A stretch of 64,000 nt of DNA, taken from the NCBI GenBank assembly GCA_003116995.1, contig BDSL01000036.1, forward strand, positions 124,001 through 188,000, given 5' to 3'. The stretch's first letter is position 1; each line of letters begins with the position of its first letter. Below are positions 1-11,193 of the stretch, piece after piece. The notes under the pieces were generated by a model, which searched no databases, was not told where the DNA came from, and worked only from the letters and a program-made list of their open reading frames with translations. A program made the translations under genes and the position numbers. The stretch is from Yamagishiella unicocca (lineage: Eukaryota; Chlorophyta; Chlorophyceae; Chlamydomonadales; Volvocaceae).

Positions 1-2850
1 TGGATGCGAGAACAATACAATTAGCACCAGCCGTGCCCAGAAACGTGTGAGTTCAAGAATATACCGCATCGTGTTTTGCCCAAGGACAGCAGTGGGAGTG
101 GACGGCAGAGATTATAGAGCCGAGCGCCTGGATAGGATATGACATGTTGCTCGTTGCCATTTGGGCAAGATTCCGGTACGAGGCTGGGCGGCCTCGTGAC
201 CATATGCCAACTACGCGGCGCTTGCACGCGACACAAAAACATTGGGCGCGGAAATGCGCTCAAGCTGGGATATGCATCTGAACCTGAAGTAGCTCAGTAT
301 GGCTCAGATGTTCGACCACCGCTTCAGCGTGCGCCTCGCCAAGCTTTTGCAGTTGCACACCCGCGCGCACGCCAGATAACTCTCACATCTTAGGATAAAT
401 ATTTTCGTATATTTCTACAATATCTTGTTGTCTCTTCGAAAACGTTCAAATGGTGCGGTCAACGGTACGGTACGGGCGTTCTATTGTGAACGACGCCCGC
501 CATTCCCTTATAGGTGGAGGACACCGTTTTTTCAGATACACCGAGGAATAATATAATGTGTAATGTTGAACGTTATAAATCTCATTCGATCAGGGCGGTG
601 CCGTTTCGTGGCTTTTCTCGCTAACAAAATCTCTCGCTTCTTCCCACCTCTGGGCATGCCGTGTTCTTACTTCAGCGCGAGTCATCCTTCATACAGCTTG
701 CAAAAACTGTCCTATCAATGTATCATCTTATTACCGCGTTATACGTCTTGCGTGTGGATGGATGGTGCCCTGGGCCGCGGGGTGTTTCTGCGAGTTTCTG
801 TCCCCAGCCCGTCGGTCCCGACTGTCTGTTCCCGCCGTTTTTCCTGCGGTAGGCCTTGGGGTGCCTGGGATGTTCCCTCTGTCGCTTTCTTGGGTGAGGC
901 GGGATCTCCTGTCTCCCCCGTGCTTTTTGGGGGCGTCTTCTGGCTGCTAGCATTGGCTTCTTGTACGGTGAGGTCTCAGTGTGGCCCCCCTCTTGTGTGT
1001 ACGGTGAGGTCTCAGTGTGGCCCCCCTCCGCGCGTGCGCCACTGCAAAATCAATATTACGTCCTGTGTACATACCGATGCAAGCGTGCAGTTTACTCCGT
1101 AGCCATGCGCATTGTTCCTTCAAGTCAGGGTAACGACTCTGGCTGGCCATCTTCCAGGGGCGCCTGGGTACAGGCAAGCCCCGTGTCCCGCTTGTCCAGC
1201 AGATCACCTATGATTCGCAATCGCCGAGGCCTCCAATTCTACAATGGTTCAGTGTCCCGCGGTGTTCCCGTTTTTCCCTGCCTTTTGCTGGTTTGGGCCC
1301 CTTGTAACAAGCACTATTGCAAGTACTGACCGCTAGCAATCGCAACTGACAGTGTTTGCATAGGTCCCAGAGATGCACCCCATGGACGTTTAACTGTGAC
1401 ATGCGCATCATCTGGGGTCAACATACCCTTTGCCATTGTAACCCCTTCGAAAAGTGGTTGTGCCCCATTACTACCAAGTAATGGTCAAGGGTCGGTTTCT
1501 ACCCGGTCTTTACCGTTTCATGCGACATTGCATCACTTATTTGATCTCGGCAAGGAAGCAACTTTAGGATTTTGCTTTGATGCTCGCGTGCGAAGTTCAG
1601 TAGCTCAGCTCAGCATGGTTCCGTGCAGTACCTCTGGTAAGGCCGCGTCATCCAAGGTTTTACCTCCTCACCTTTCCCTGCCGTTTAAACAAAGACGTGC
1701 ACGAGTTGAGACCTGAATCTGCGTGTACTATCTTCCTGGCACGTGCACACGCATGGTGCACATGGTGGCGACGCTCCGACGCATGCACTAGCGCCCAACA
1801 CCGCCCAACCAGCGAGGCACAGACCGCTGGGGAATCTGTGCCGGCTGAAAATCTGAGGCTTGTACAGCATTGCACATGTATTATGGGAATCGGAGTTTTA
1901 TACATAGAGCTGGGTTTTTCCCCTGTTTTTCCATGTTGGTCTGCGCCATATACGATGCCCACGGGCATTTTAATTCATATCCTACTAATGCCTAATTGCA
2001 TAAGGCGTATTACTGCCTGACGGAGTTGGTATGCTGTAGACACAATTGCAGGTGTACCGTCGTCAGGCGTCGTTCAAGTGCAGCATGCGTGGGGGGGGGG
2101 GGGCATTAACTGAAGCGGTCCGCATAGGTTGAAGAGCCATTCCATGAGAGCTGAGCGATGGCATTTGGACAACGACAACGGGAGCAGCGCTGGGCTAATG
2201 CCGCGTATTGCTGCAGTCGGGGTCTCACGGGTCGCTACCTTGCTGGAACGGTTTCGTGCACTACAACATTCGCGTTCTAATTATTCTCTGAAGCCATAAA
2301 AAATGTCCCTGCCTGGTGGCTACATAGTTCCTGTAGGCACAGTCCTGCCTTCATCGGCTGGTTGAACCTTCTACGTTCGACGGCCTTTCGATCGCATAAT
2401 CAATCATGCTAACATTCAGGCCGTGCAAGGGATAACTTGGGACTAACAGAACGAGCCCTGTTGAAGGTAGGACCGTGTCGTACATTTTGCTGTCATCATG
2501 CATACAGCATAAGGCTGACAATACATCCACTCTAAGACTGTAGAAATTACAATCAGACAAGCAACCCCTCGGTTTAAGGCAATCCGGCAAAGGCCCCCGC
2601 GCGCCTAGTTGTACGACCTTTCTTGTCACAAATAGGCAGTGATTCCCTGTAGTTTCCAAGTAATCAACTTGCTCACAACTCAATCCTGTCTCTTCGCTAC
2701 CTTGGCCTTCGAAACTTAGCACCTCGTTAGGACGGCTGCGCACGCTTCACCGTTACTTCATATCTTCAAAACGGCCATTGTGCATGACACGATAGATAGC
2801 GCATACCGGCCGAAAAGGCCTCTTTTTTGGAGGCGGTGGTGGTGCGAGGA
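1..2850. other. 5' flank of CDC14, no gene recognised
   Basis: No conserved protein block is visible in any frame. The open frames are short, lie on both strands and lack splice-consistent partners. Base composition is more A+T-rich than in the coding regions, as is usual for volvocine intergenic DNA. It holds a two-copy direct repeat near 962-1028 and a run of about 13 G at 2091-2103. The last few hundred bases should contain the CDC14 promoter and 5' UTR, but no clear TATA box stands out. Confidence 0.5.
962..1028. repeat. 36-bp direct repeat, about two copies
   Basis: The segment that begins TGTACGGTGAGGTCTCAGTG at 962 starts again at 998, a period of 36 bp. The second copy is cut short at about 1028. 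The copies are almost identical over about 31 bases. There is no coding context. Confidence 0.85.
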
Positions 2851-5800
2851 ATGGGAGCTGAGGACGAGTTTGCGCAGGTGTGTGCGTCTCCACTTGGGGG
2901 AGGCTGGGAGGCGTCTGCGCTTAGGATGCCCCGTCCCTTCAAATATGAGCATGGGACATTGGAATGGACTTGGTAGTCGCGCGAAATGCTGGACTCCTTG
3001 GTTTCCGGCTGGGATGCTGGCTGCTCCTGCGCTGCTCAAACGTTGTCCTCCCAACCAACGCTCCTGTTGTTCATTAACACTACCCTCGAAACCATGTCTG
3101 TTGACGTAACCAGGCAATCGAAATCGTCTCGGGCCTGTATTATTTCCTCACAGTCAAGCGAGCAGACAGCCCCCGCTACTCATCCATAGCCCAGTCTAAC
3201 ATCTGCTACTGCATAGATGACGAGCTGGTGAGTTAGATGTGCTTGATTGTCCACCCATTGTTCATTTTTTGCTGATGGTACTGCGCATCGGCTAATGAGC
3301 TTCCCTATTCGTGCAGCTTTACGAGCCGTTCTTCGCGGACTTTGGACCATTGAACCTGGGACGTACATATAGGTTCTGCCAGAAAACGAAGCAACTCCTT
3401 CAGGTCTGGGCGCAACTGGGCGGCGCGCGATAGTCCCGACCAGCGAAGGACATTGAGACTGAGGCTGATGTTAATTGTTCACTAATCACAGGAGGCTGAG
3501 AGGAGTGGCAAGCGGGTATACCTTTATGCGGGGCCGCACGCACATCAGAAGGCAAACGCGGCCGTGCTGGTAAGTCCTGAGAGCTGCGCAACCTCCCGGT
3601 CCTTGCTCTTATCGTGAACGTGTGCTGTATCGACCGTTTGTATTGACGGACCCGAGGTTTTGGCTCTGCCACACTTTTTTGCCACTTTAGGTGTAGACAT
3701 GGCATGGATGTTGCTCACCTTCCCCTGTCCATGGCCGGGACGGTGCCCTTCACAGGTTGGCATCTACCAGGTCATCTACTTGAACAGGACCGCCGATGTG
3801 GCTTATAAGCCGCTCTCTGTCTACAAGCCTTTCGTGCCGTTTCGCGACGCGTCTTGTGGGGTCTCTACATTCCACCTCACAGTATACGATGTCATGCGGG
3901 TGCGCCGGAGGAAGCAGTCTCCGGGACTCTTGCACTCAAAACGGCTAACCAGTCCCATCATACTGTTCCTGCAGGGCATCCAAAGAGCCCGCGATGTTGG
4001 ATTCATCGATTGGAACTCGGGATCGTCAGTATGGAGCCTGGAAGAGTACGAATACTATGAACAGGTAAGAGGTCCATGGAGCGCCTTCCGTGTGGTGGAG
4101 GCTTGGAGGGGGTGATTAGGTAAGCGCGTGGCTGGCGGTGCGGTGGCTCGTGGGCAGTGCCGTCCGCATCCCTCGAAACCAGGAACTCTTCATCAAGACG
4201 AGGCTGAGAGCAGGGGCGTTCCGCAGGCCCATGATTGGTGGTCCGATTCGTGGCGGGGGCTCGCAGGGCGGTGCGTGCGGGGTCAGGTCCAGCCGTCCTC
4301 GCCAGGCTGAGCCTCACCAAGCGACTCGTTCTCCTATCTGACGTTGAGGGGCTGATGCTCGCATCGCGCCGCGCCATGCACGCCATCCTAGATAGGTGTG
4401 CCCGGCTGCCAAGCCCGGCTGTTTGTGTTACTGAGTAGAGCTGCTGAGGCAGAAGTCATTTGGGCGGCCGGATCGCGACCAGGAACGGAATGAGTACGAC
4501 AAGGCCGCGAAGACCAGCCAGCACCCAGCAAGAGTGCTGGTCCCAGACGTGCAGCGACGTGAAGCCCGACAGGATGGTTCGACACGTGCACCGCGCGTTG
4601 AAGATTGAACCTACGCGCGCGAAACTGCCGAAGCGCAAACGTTAGGCCCTGGACCTCAGCACCCCACCGACCTCCACCCCGCGCTGCCGCTGCGCCGTGG
4701 CCGTCTCTCGACAGGTCGAGAACGGTGACCTCAACTGGATCGTGCCCGGCAAGTTCGTTGCCTTCTCGGGGCCAGCTGCCCGCTCCAACGAGGTGGCGGG
4801 GTACCGACTGCACACCCCCGAGGACTATTGGGAGTACTACCGCAGGCGGGGGGTCACCGCCATCATTCGGCTCAACAAGAAGGTGAGCTTGGGGCCATAC
4901 GGCCCAGGGTTCATAGGCCCCCGTGGTTCAGGACCCGGCGGGTTGGGGTTCCAGGCCTGGGCACGGAGCCGCCCATGGGAAGCGGCGCGAAGAGGGCGTG
5001 AGGGGGGCCACGAGTGCTGGATTGCTTCGCTTCGTGGCCGATGCCCTAGTGCTGCGCGCTGTATCGGCCTCGCCACCGCTAATGCGACGGCCCCTGCTCG
5101 CCCGAGTCGCCGAGCAGGTGTACGACCGTAAGCGCTTCTTGGACGGCGGCTTCAAGCACCACGAGCTGTACTTCCCGGACGGCTCTTGCCCCTCAGACGC
5201 CATCATCCAGGTATGCTGATGTGTGTTTGTTGACATACCGCTATCCAGAAAGTATGGGAATATATCCACAAGCCGCGAAATACCATAAAAAATATGGCGT
5301 GTCCTTTCTGGACGGGTTGTTTTTGCGCTCCAATCCTACCACGGGTTAGCTCCCGTCCCTCCCCCTCCTAGGACTCGCACGGAGTTTTCGCTGGCCCCGC
5401 CCGAAACTCAGCTGCTGACACCGAAGTCCCGGAACCCTTCTTTGGCCGCCCGTTTTGCGGTGCTGTCCCTCAGCGCTTCCTGGATATAGTGGAGTCGGAG
5501 CCGGGAGCCATCGCGGTGCACTGCAAGGCGGGCCTTGGGCGCACGGGGCTTCTCATCTGCATGTACATGATGAAGCACTTCAGGTTCACGGCGGAGGAGG
5601 TGATTGGCTACATCCGCGTATGCCGGCCTGGTTCGGTGATTGGGCCGCAGCAGAACTTCATTCGCGAGGTGAGGCGGGCGGGTGGGGGGCTGCGGAGGCG
5701 GGGACGGCGTAGCTGGGTGGGGGCCTAGCGGAGGGGGCTCCGAAAGGCTGAGGGGAGGAGGTAGTAGGAGGCGGTGGTGGTGGTGGTGGTGGTGTCTCGC

Positions 5801-7915
5801 TCGCGCCCTCGTTGTGGTGTGTGATGTTGCGAGTTAGAGTCGAATGGAGTGGGACGTTTGGTGCTGTCGCAGCCAGCTCGGCGCACCTCGGTAGACCAGA
5901 GAGGCGGCACCGGCAGGACCGGCAGCTGCAGTGCAGCTTCCAGGAGGATGAGGGCAAGGTCCTGGCAGCAGGGCGCGGCTCTCCACCACCTGCAGCGCCT
6001 GCACTCGCCCTGCAACCCGCAGCCCCCACCTGCCTCTTACCGTCCGCTCCCCACCCGCTCCTCTGCCCTCATGCACGCGCCCCTCCGCCCGCCCGCCCGC
6101 TCGTTCGCTTGGCACCACTGCGTCATTGGCTGCCGTCGTTTTTGGTTGTTTGGCCCCACCCCACTACCATGCCACCACCGCCTCCCCCTACGCGACCGGG
6201 CCAGGTGGGCCCCGCCTGGCAGTCGCACGCGGCCGTACCCCGTTACATCAGCCCAGCACCACCACCACCACCACCCCGCGCGCCCAGCCAGATGCCGTAC
6301 ACGGGCCACAGCCTTGCAGCCGCTCGTCGCCTTCATCCCCAGCTGTTGCGCGGCTCGCCCTACCTGCCGGTCGGTAGCAGTTATGCGTTGTCGCCCCCGT
6401 TGGTGGTTGAGAGCCGTGCGTCTGCGTGTCTCCTCCTCGCCCCTAACCGCGTATGTGTTCTCCTGGGTAAGGCCTTGTTGGCTCACCTCCCTCCTTGTGT
6501 GTGTGTGTTGCTGCTCCGCCGCGGTTGCCGCCTCCCTCTCGGCCGCGCAGATGGAGTCACGCATGTGGCACGAGGGTGAGTTGTACCGGGCGGCGCGAGG
6601 GCTACCCAAGGCGGCCCCCGGGGTGAGTGACATGATGGTGGCGGGGCGCGCAGCCGGCCAGGGAGACCTGGCCGCGTCCGCAACGCCGGTGTCGGTCGCA
6701 GAAGCGCCCGCCAACGGTCGCAACGGCTACAACAACAACATGGCTTCCCCGTACACCCAGCTGCGGTCGAGCCACAGCGGCGGCGTCGGTCGTGGGGGAG
6801 CTGGCGGCGGCGGCGGCGGCGGCTCCGGAATGGGCCCCTCGCCGCCGCCGGCGGCCGGCGACATGTCGCTTCTGCAGTACGCCAGCAACAAGGTGCAGTA
6901 CGGCAGCGGCGCCTCCGCCACCGCACAGTACGGCGCTCCAGGCTCCGCCTACCTGCCCCTCGAGTACACCTCCCACTCGTCCCCGGCGGCGCTGGGAGGG
7001 GGCAGCGGCTCATCCGGGTACGGCAACGGCGTTGCGTCCGTGTCGTCCTTCCGCAGCCGTTACACCGGTCCGGGTTCCGCCTACAGCAGCACCAACGCTG
7101 TCGGCGTCAACCGCTCCATGACTCCGTTGAGGTACAGCCAGCAGTCGAACGGTGGCTTCCAAATGGGCGGACACCAGTACGGAGGTCACGCCAACGGGCT
7201 GCTGCAGGGCTCGGGCGTAGGGGTCCGTGGGTCCATAGGCCTGACATCGGTGTCCCGGTCCATCACCGTGCCCCCTGGCAACGCCGCCGGCGGCAACCGC
7301 TCGCCGTCAACCGGTCGGCTCAGCGTCGCCGCCGGCCTGGCGGCGCCGCCGAACTCCTCCGCCGCGGGGCTGCGCTCCACCCTCCACACCGACACGCTGG
7401 CGGCGGCGGACCGACCCAGACTCATCCCGGAGCGCAACACGCAGAGCGCCGACATCGGCGCCGGCTTTGGTCTCGGAGGCACGTCGTACTCGCCCTCCGG
7501 CGCAGGCGGGGGGCAGGCCTCCGCAGCCGCGCCCTCCCCCTGGCGGATCGCCGTCCCGGGGGGGTCAGCGGGGTCCTCAGGTCCGGGCACACCGACCTCT
7601 GTAGGGTCGGGGGGCGCTGTCAACCTGAACCGCGCGCCTTCCATCGCCACCCGCGGCGGCGCCAACGGCGCAGCTGCAGGCGGTGCACCCAACGGTGCCG
7701 CCAACGGCGGCGTGGCGCGCATCCTCGCGCCAAACGGCCAGCCGCGGAAGGTGCCGGTGGCGTTGCTCAACCAGTACGTTGCGCAGCAGAATAACCAGCA
7801 GCAGAGCGTGGGCGGATGGGCGGGGGCGGCGGGAGGAGGCGGCGGCCCCAAGCAGGCCTCCGGTGCGGGCACGGCGCAGATGCGTGGGAGCTACTCGTAC
7901 GGCATACGGCAATGA
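2851..7915 (+). CDS. CDC14: CDC14-type dual-specificity protein phosphatase
   Basis: CDC14 phosphatases remove phosphate from CDK sites during mitotic exit, cytokinesis and ciliary functions. Exons read: 2851-2877, 3114-3227, 3317-3403, 3492-3569, 3756-3899, 3975-4064, 4715-4882, 5118-5210, 5474-5668, 5917-5958 (least certain) and 6551-7915. This totals 2403 nt, or 800 aa. The first exon codes only MGAEDEFAQ and joins in phase to [11 protein letters not shown]. The N-terminal CDC14 domain contains [24 protein letters not shown] and [20 protein letters not shown]. The catalytic domain has FPDGSCPSD (general acid near D257) and the P-loop [10 protein letters not shown] (Cys about 284, Arg about 290), followed by [15 protein letters not shown]. 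The roughly 450-residue last exon is Gly/Ser/Ala-rich and looks disordered, much longer than the tails I know from animals and yeast. The core identification is firm; exon 10 and the exact tail boundary are inferred. Confidence 0.93.
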
Positions 7916-9620
7916 TGACGCCGCGGCCTGCGCCATCCCCGTGTGGGTGCGTCACCGCGTCTGTTCTGGCGGGTCGGCTTCGCAGGGCAGCCGGCATTCG
8001 GTGGTTTGCTGCCAGGCGGGCCCAGTCGCGCTCGCTCGCTGTTGTGCCTCTCTCTGCCTGGTCGATGGGGAGTTGGTTTGGGCCGGGGATGAAGGCGTGC
8101 TTGGAATGACCCGCTTGCGGACCGACGCTTGGGGGGACGGCTCCGGTGGCGGCGGAGGCGGCCGCCGGTGCAGTTGACCGACGGCGGCGCAACTTGAGCA
8201 ACCAAGGGCGGGGACCTCACCACCAGCCCGACGGTCTGATGAAACCACCAGTCCTTAGTCTTGACGAAACCACAATGACGTGTGGAAGGGGGCGATGCGG
8301 GCGGGCGGGGACAGGTCCCAACGGTGGTGCCAGCAGCGCTGCCGCTGCCCTGTCAATCCATAGCTCAGCTCAGCCCCGGCAGCATATGGATGCCTCGGGC
8401 CTCTCTTGTCGTCAATGGCGCGTTCGCCGATACGATCCTTGCCCGGGGCTTATGCTGCCATGCCAGCTTGCCACATCCGACAGCGCCGAGCAGGCTGCAA
8501 CGTCGGTGCGGTTCTTTGAGGACGTGGCAGTAGCCACCAGGGCAACCCGTGCGTGACGGGTCGTTCGCAGCAGTAGCAGGCGTTTGACAAGGAGACAGGG
8601 ATTGGACGGGGAGGTGTGCGAGCGGCCGGGGCGGGAGGGCGGAGCGACGACCTCGACGACGGCTTTCTTGCAAGGCGGGTGCAGCAGCAGGTGTTTGTGT
8701 AGTGTGGCCCCCATCTGGTAGGCGTTCCCTAGCTTTCGAATCGGCGGGCGGAGCCGAGGGCGACGGCTGGAGGATGTAGAGCAGCAACTTGCGATGCCGG
8801 TGGTGGCGGTGGGTGTTTTTTTGGTGCGGACGTCAGAGGGCAGGTGAGCTGGCCGGAGGCAGGTAAGGTTTGGCTCGTAACTGATATTGCAATTGATCAT
8901 GTAGCAGGTATCCATTATCAATGGGAGGGAAGGAAGGAAGCCCTGTGGCTGCCCCTCTTTCCCTGTGCGCATCTCGTTCTTGGACTGTGGCTAGGTTAGA
9001 GGGGTAGCTTGTGTCCTTCGCCTGAAGGCTAGGGCGTGACGTCATGCACATGAGTGGTAGGACGGCATCATGATGAAGGCAGGTACGATCAGAGCTACGG
9101 CCGGCTCATCGGGTCGGACCTCAGGGCACACGTAGGGGGTTCGTTCGCAAGGCCTTCCTTCCAGACGAACCACTGCTATGCATTTTGTCCTAGGCACGCA
9201 GTGTTTCCAAAGCGGCTCCGGCGGCACGTCGGCGGAAACGCGGCCTTCGGCTCGGCTGCTGCGCAGCGCCGTGTGCTGGGTGCAGCAGCCGCAGTGTGGC
9301 CGAAGGATTCGCAGGCCGCGGGCCCGGTCGGGACGTCCCCTGGGTCTCCTGCCGGGGTTCCGCTGGGTCTCCTGCCCGCCGCCTTCATTATATTCACCCA
9401 TATCCAGGGCGTTTGCGGCAGGGTCACATGCCTGCCGGTAGCCAAGAAGAAGACCGCGCATACGTCGTGGGTGTTGCCGGCGGCTGCTGTGGCTTCTAGA
9501 GTGAGCGGCGGCCCGAGGAAGAACGGCGGCTGGATGGCCCCACATGCCCGCCGCGGCCGGATGGCTGGCTTTCATTTTAGATGAGCGCGCATCGGCGTCA
9601 TTGTTGGCTATGTCTTGGGA

Positions 9621-9690
9621 GCGTTTCTGTGAATGTCCTTTTTACGAGCAAGGCAGCGTTTCTGTGAATGTCCTTTTTACGAGCAAGGCA
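9621..9690. repeat. Perfect 35-bp tandem duplication
   Basis: Two head-to-tail identical copies, 9621-9655 and 9656-9690, begin GCGTTTCTGTGAATGTCCTT. Perfect identity points to a recent duplication or an assembly duplication. It is not in a recognised gene. Confidence 0.95.
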
Positions 9691-10844
9691 GTAGTGCCAG
9701 GCGGAGCCGGCGTCAGCGCAACCGCGGCGCGGGTCTTTTGTCGCTCCACAGCAATCGCTGCGCAGTGCCGCTGTCTCGGCGGTTGCTGCGTGTAGCGATT
9801 GAGGGGGTGCCTAGTGAAGCCGCTCGTGCAAAAATCGGGTTAGGTTTAGAGGAACGAGTACGTGTTAGACGCCACTGCTGCTCCATCCCACGGGTGCGCT
9901 GCAAGGGTTGTGGCGTAGCCCTTGAGTCTGAATGATAATTGAAGTAGGAATTGATGCTCATGTTTGGAAGCGCTTGTTCGTGTTCTGGCGGGATGACGGC
10001 CTCGAGCTGCTGTGCGACTTGCAGTAAGCGATGTGCCCGGGTTGGTGCCTGGCTTAGGTAGATTGAAATTGATGGAAGTTCGATGTAGAGACGCTCCTGC
10101 TGATCGCGGTACGGTACCAGTACTAATTTGCACCGCAGTATTCGCAGCCTTCTTGAGGCTATAAGTTCTATTGATGGGACGGATAAGACCTTTGTGCATA
10201 GACGAGAGGCGACGGCTGCCTGTATCAGCATACAGGCCGTTCACCGGCACGTATGATGTTGTTCGTTTGAGCTACATGTCGACGATCTTCGTGGCCAAGC
10301 GTGTCGCTCGCTTGGTGTACGACTAACAGACACTATTGTTTGACCGGACTAAGCGGCGCAGAGGTTGGTTTTGGATGACGCTTGTCGTTATGACTGACAT
10401 GATGGACTGACTCCACCTTATGTCGTACCCACGATGCTGCGGCCAACGCCGCCCTGTCTTAAGTTTTCTGGACTGACTCGCACCACCAGTCTCATCGCCC
10501 CAATACCAGTATCGATGCCGCGCAGGCGCCCTGCAGGGCTATAAGAATGCCTTCCGTCTCTTCCCAGTACGTCGCGAAGGCAGCCAGGCGGCACACGTGT
10601 AGCTCCCTGCTTCAATGCCTGCAAACATGAAGCAATCTCACGTCCGATACCGTAGCGTCAATAAAAAGCACGCCGGAGCACACGTATGACTCATTTTATA
10701 CACCCTTATTTCGCGACATCCTGGCATCAAAACACAAGCCACTCACCAGGCACTGCCCCGAGTATTGCTAAACGCGCCCTCAGTCAACCCTGTTCCCGGG
10801 TTGTGCTCGACAGGCTGCTGAACCCTCCACCACCAGGGAAGGCC

Positions 10845-10950
10845 GACACACGACCTCCGTCTTTCGTTCCCTCAACCAACTTCTCCGGCATGCACCTCGA
10901 AACCTCTGTTTTAAACGGTTTTTCTCGCGTCCACGGGTCTTCCTCGCAAC
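10845..10950 (+). repeat. Dispersed repeat family, copy A
   Basis: Core blocks are CATGCACCTCGAAAC, then TTAAACGGTTTTTC, then GTCCACGGGTCTTCCTCG. The same ordered blocks occur near 18380-18495, 21577-21630 and 46205-46283, and inverted at 47272-47335. This copy lies just beyond the stop codon of the glycosyltransferase gene, probably in its 3' UTR. Alignment to copy B also extends upstream of the core. Confidence 0.8.
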
Positions 10951-11193
10951 CACCTGGAACATTGCGCCTGATGAGGCTCGCAACTATAAGCGCAGCAAAT
11001 GCTTCCAAATGCTTCAGCCCCATTCCGCCCAGCGTCATCTGCAACCCCCCTGCATCACCCGATGCTGAATGGCCTCCCGCACCCACAGTCGCCTGCAGCA
11101 AGAAACTCTTGTTCGCCGACAGCCACCCTACTGATCCGAGACCCACTCGTCCGGAACTCCTGATTGGTTGGCTGGCCTAGCCGGTCTGGCTGG

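Larger units (their letters stand above)
7916..11193. other. Intergenic region between two convergent genes
   Basis: This region lies between the stop codons of the CDC14 gene (+) and the glycosyltransferase gene (-), so it should hold both 3' UTRs. I saw no TGTAA on either strand at a normal distance. The open frame at 9054-9584 (+, 176 codons) is overlapped by an equally long one on the other strand. Neither resembles a known family, so both are treated as chance frames. It contains a 35-bp tandem duplication (9621-9690) and a copy of the dispersed repeat family (about 10845-10950). Confidence 0.5.

Noticed and set aside
5849..6550. The first 234 codons of a 688-codon frame (+) that ends at 7915
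   Set aside because: Only the part from 6551 follows a good acceptor and is the CDC14 last exon. The part before it is intron with CAC repeats and no conserved sequence.
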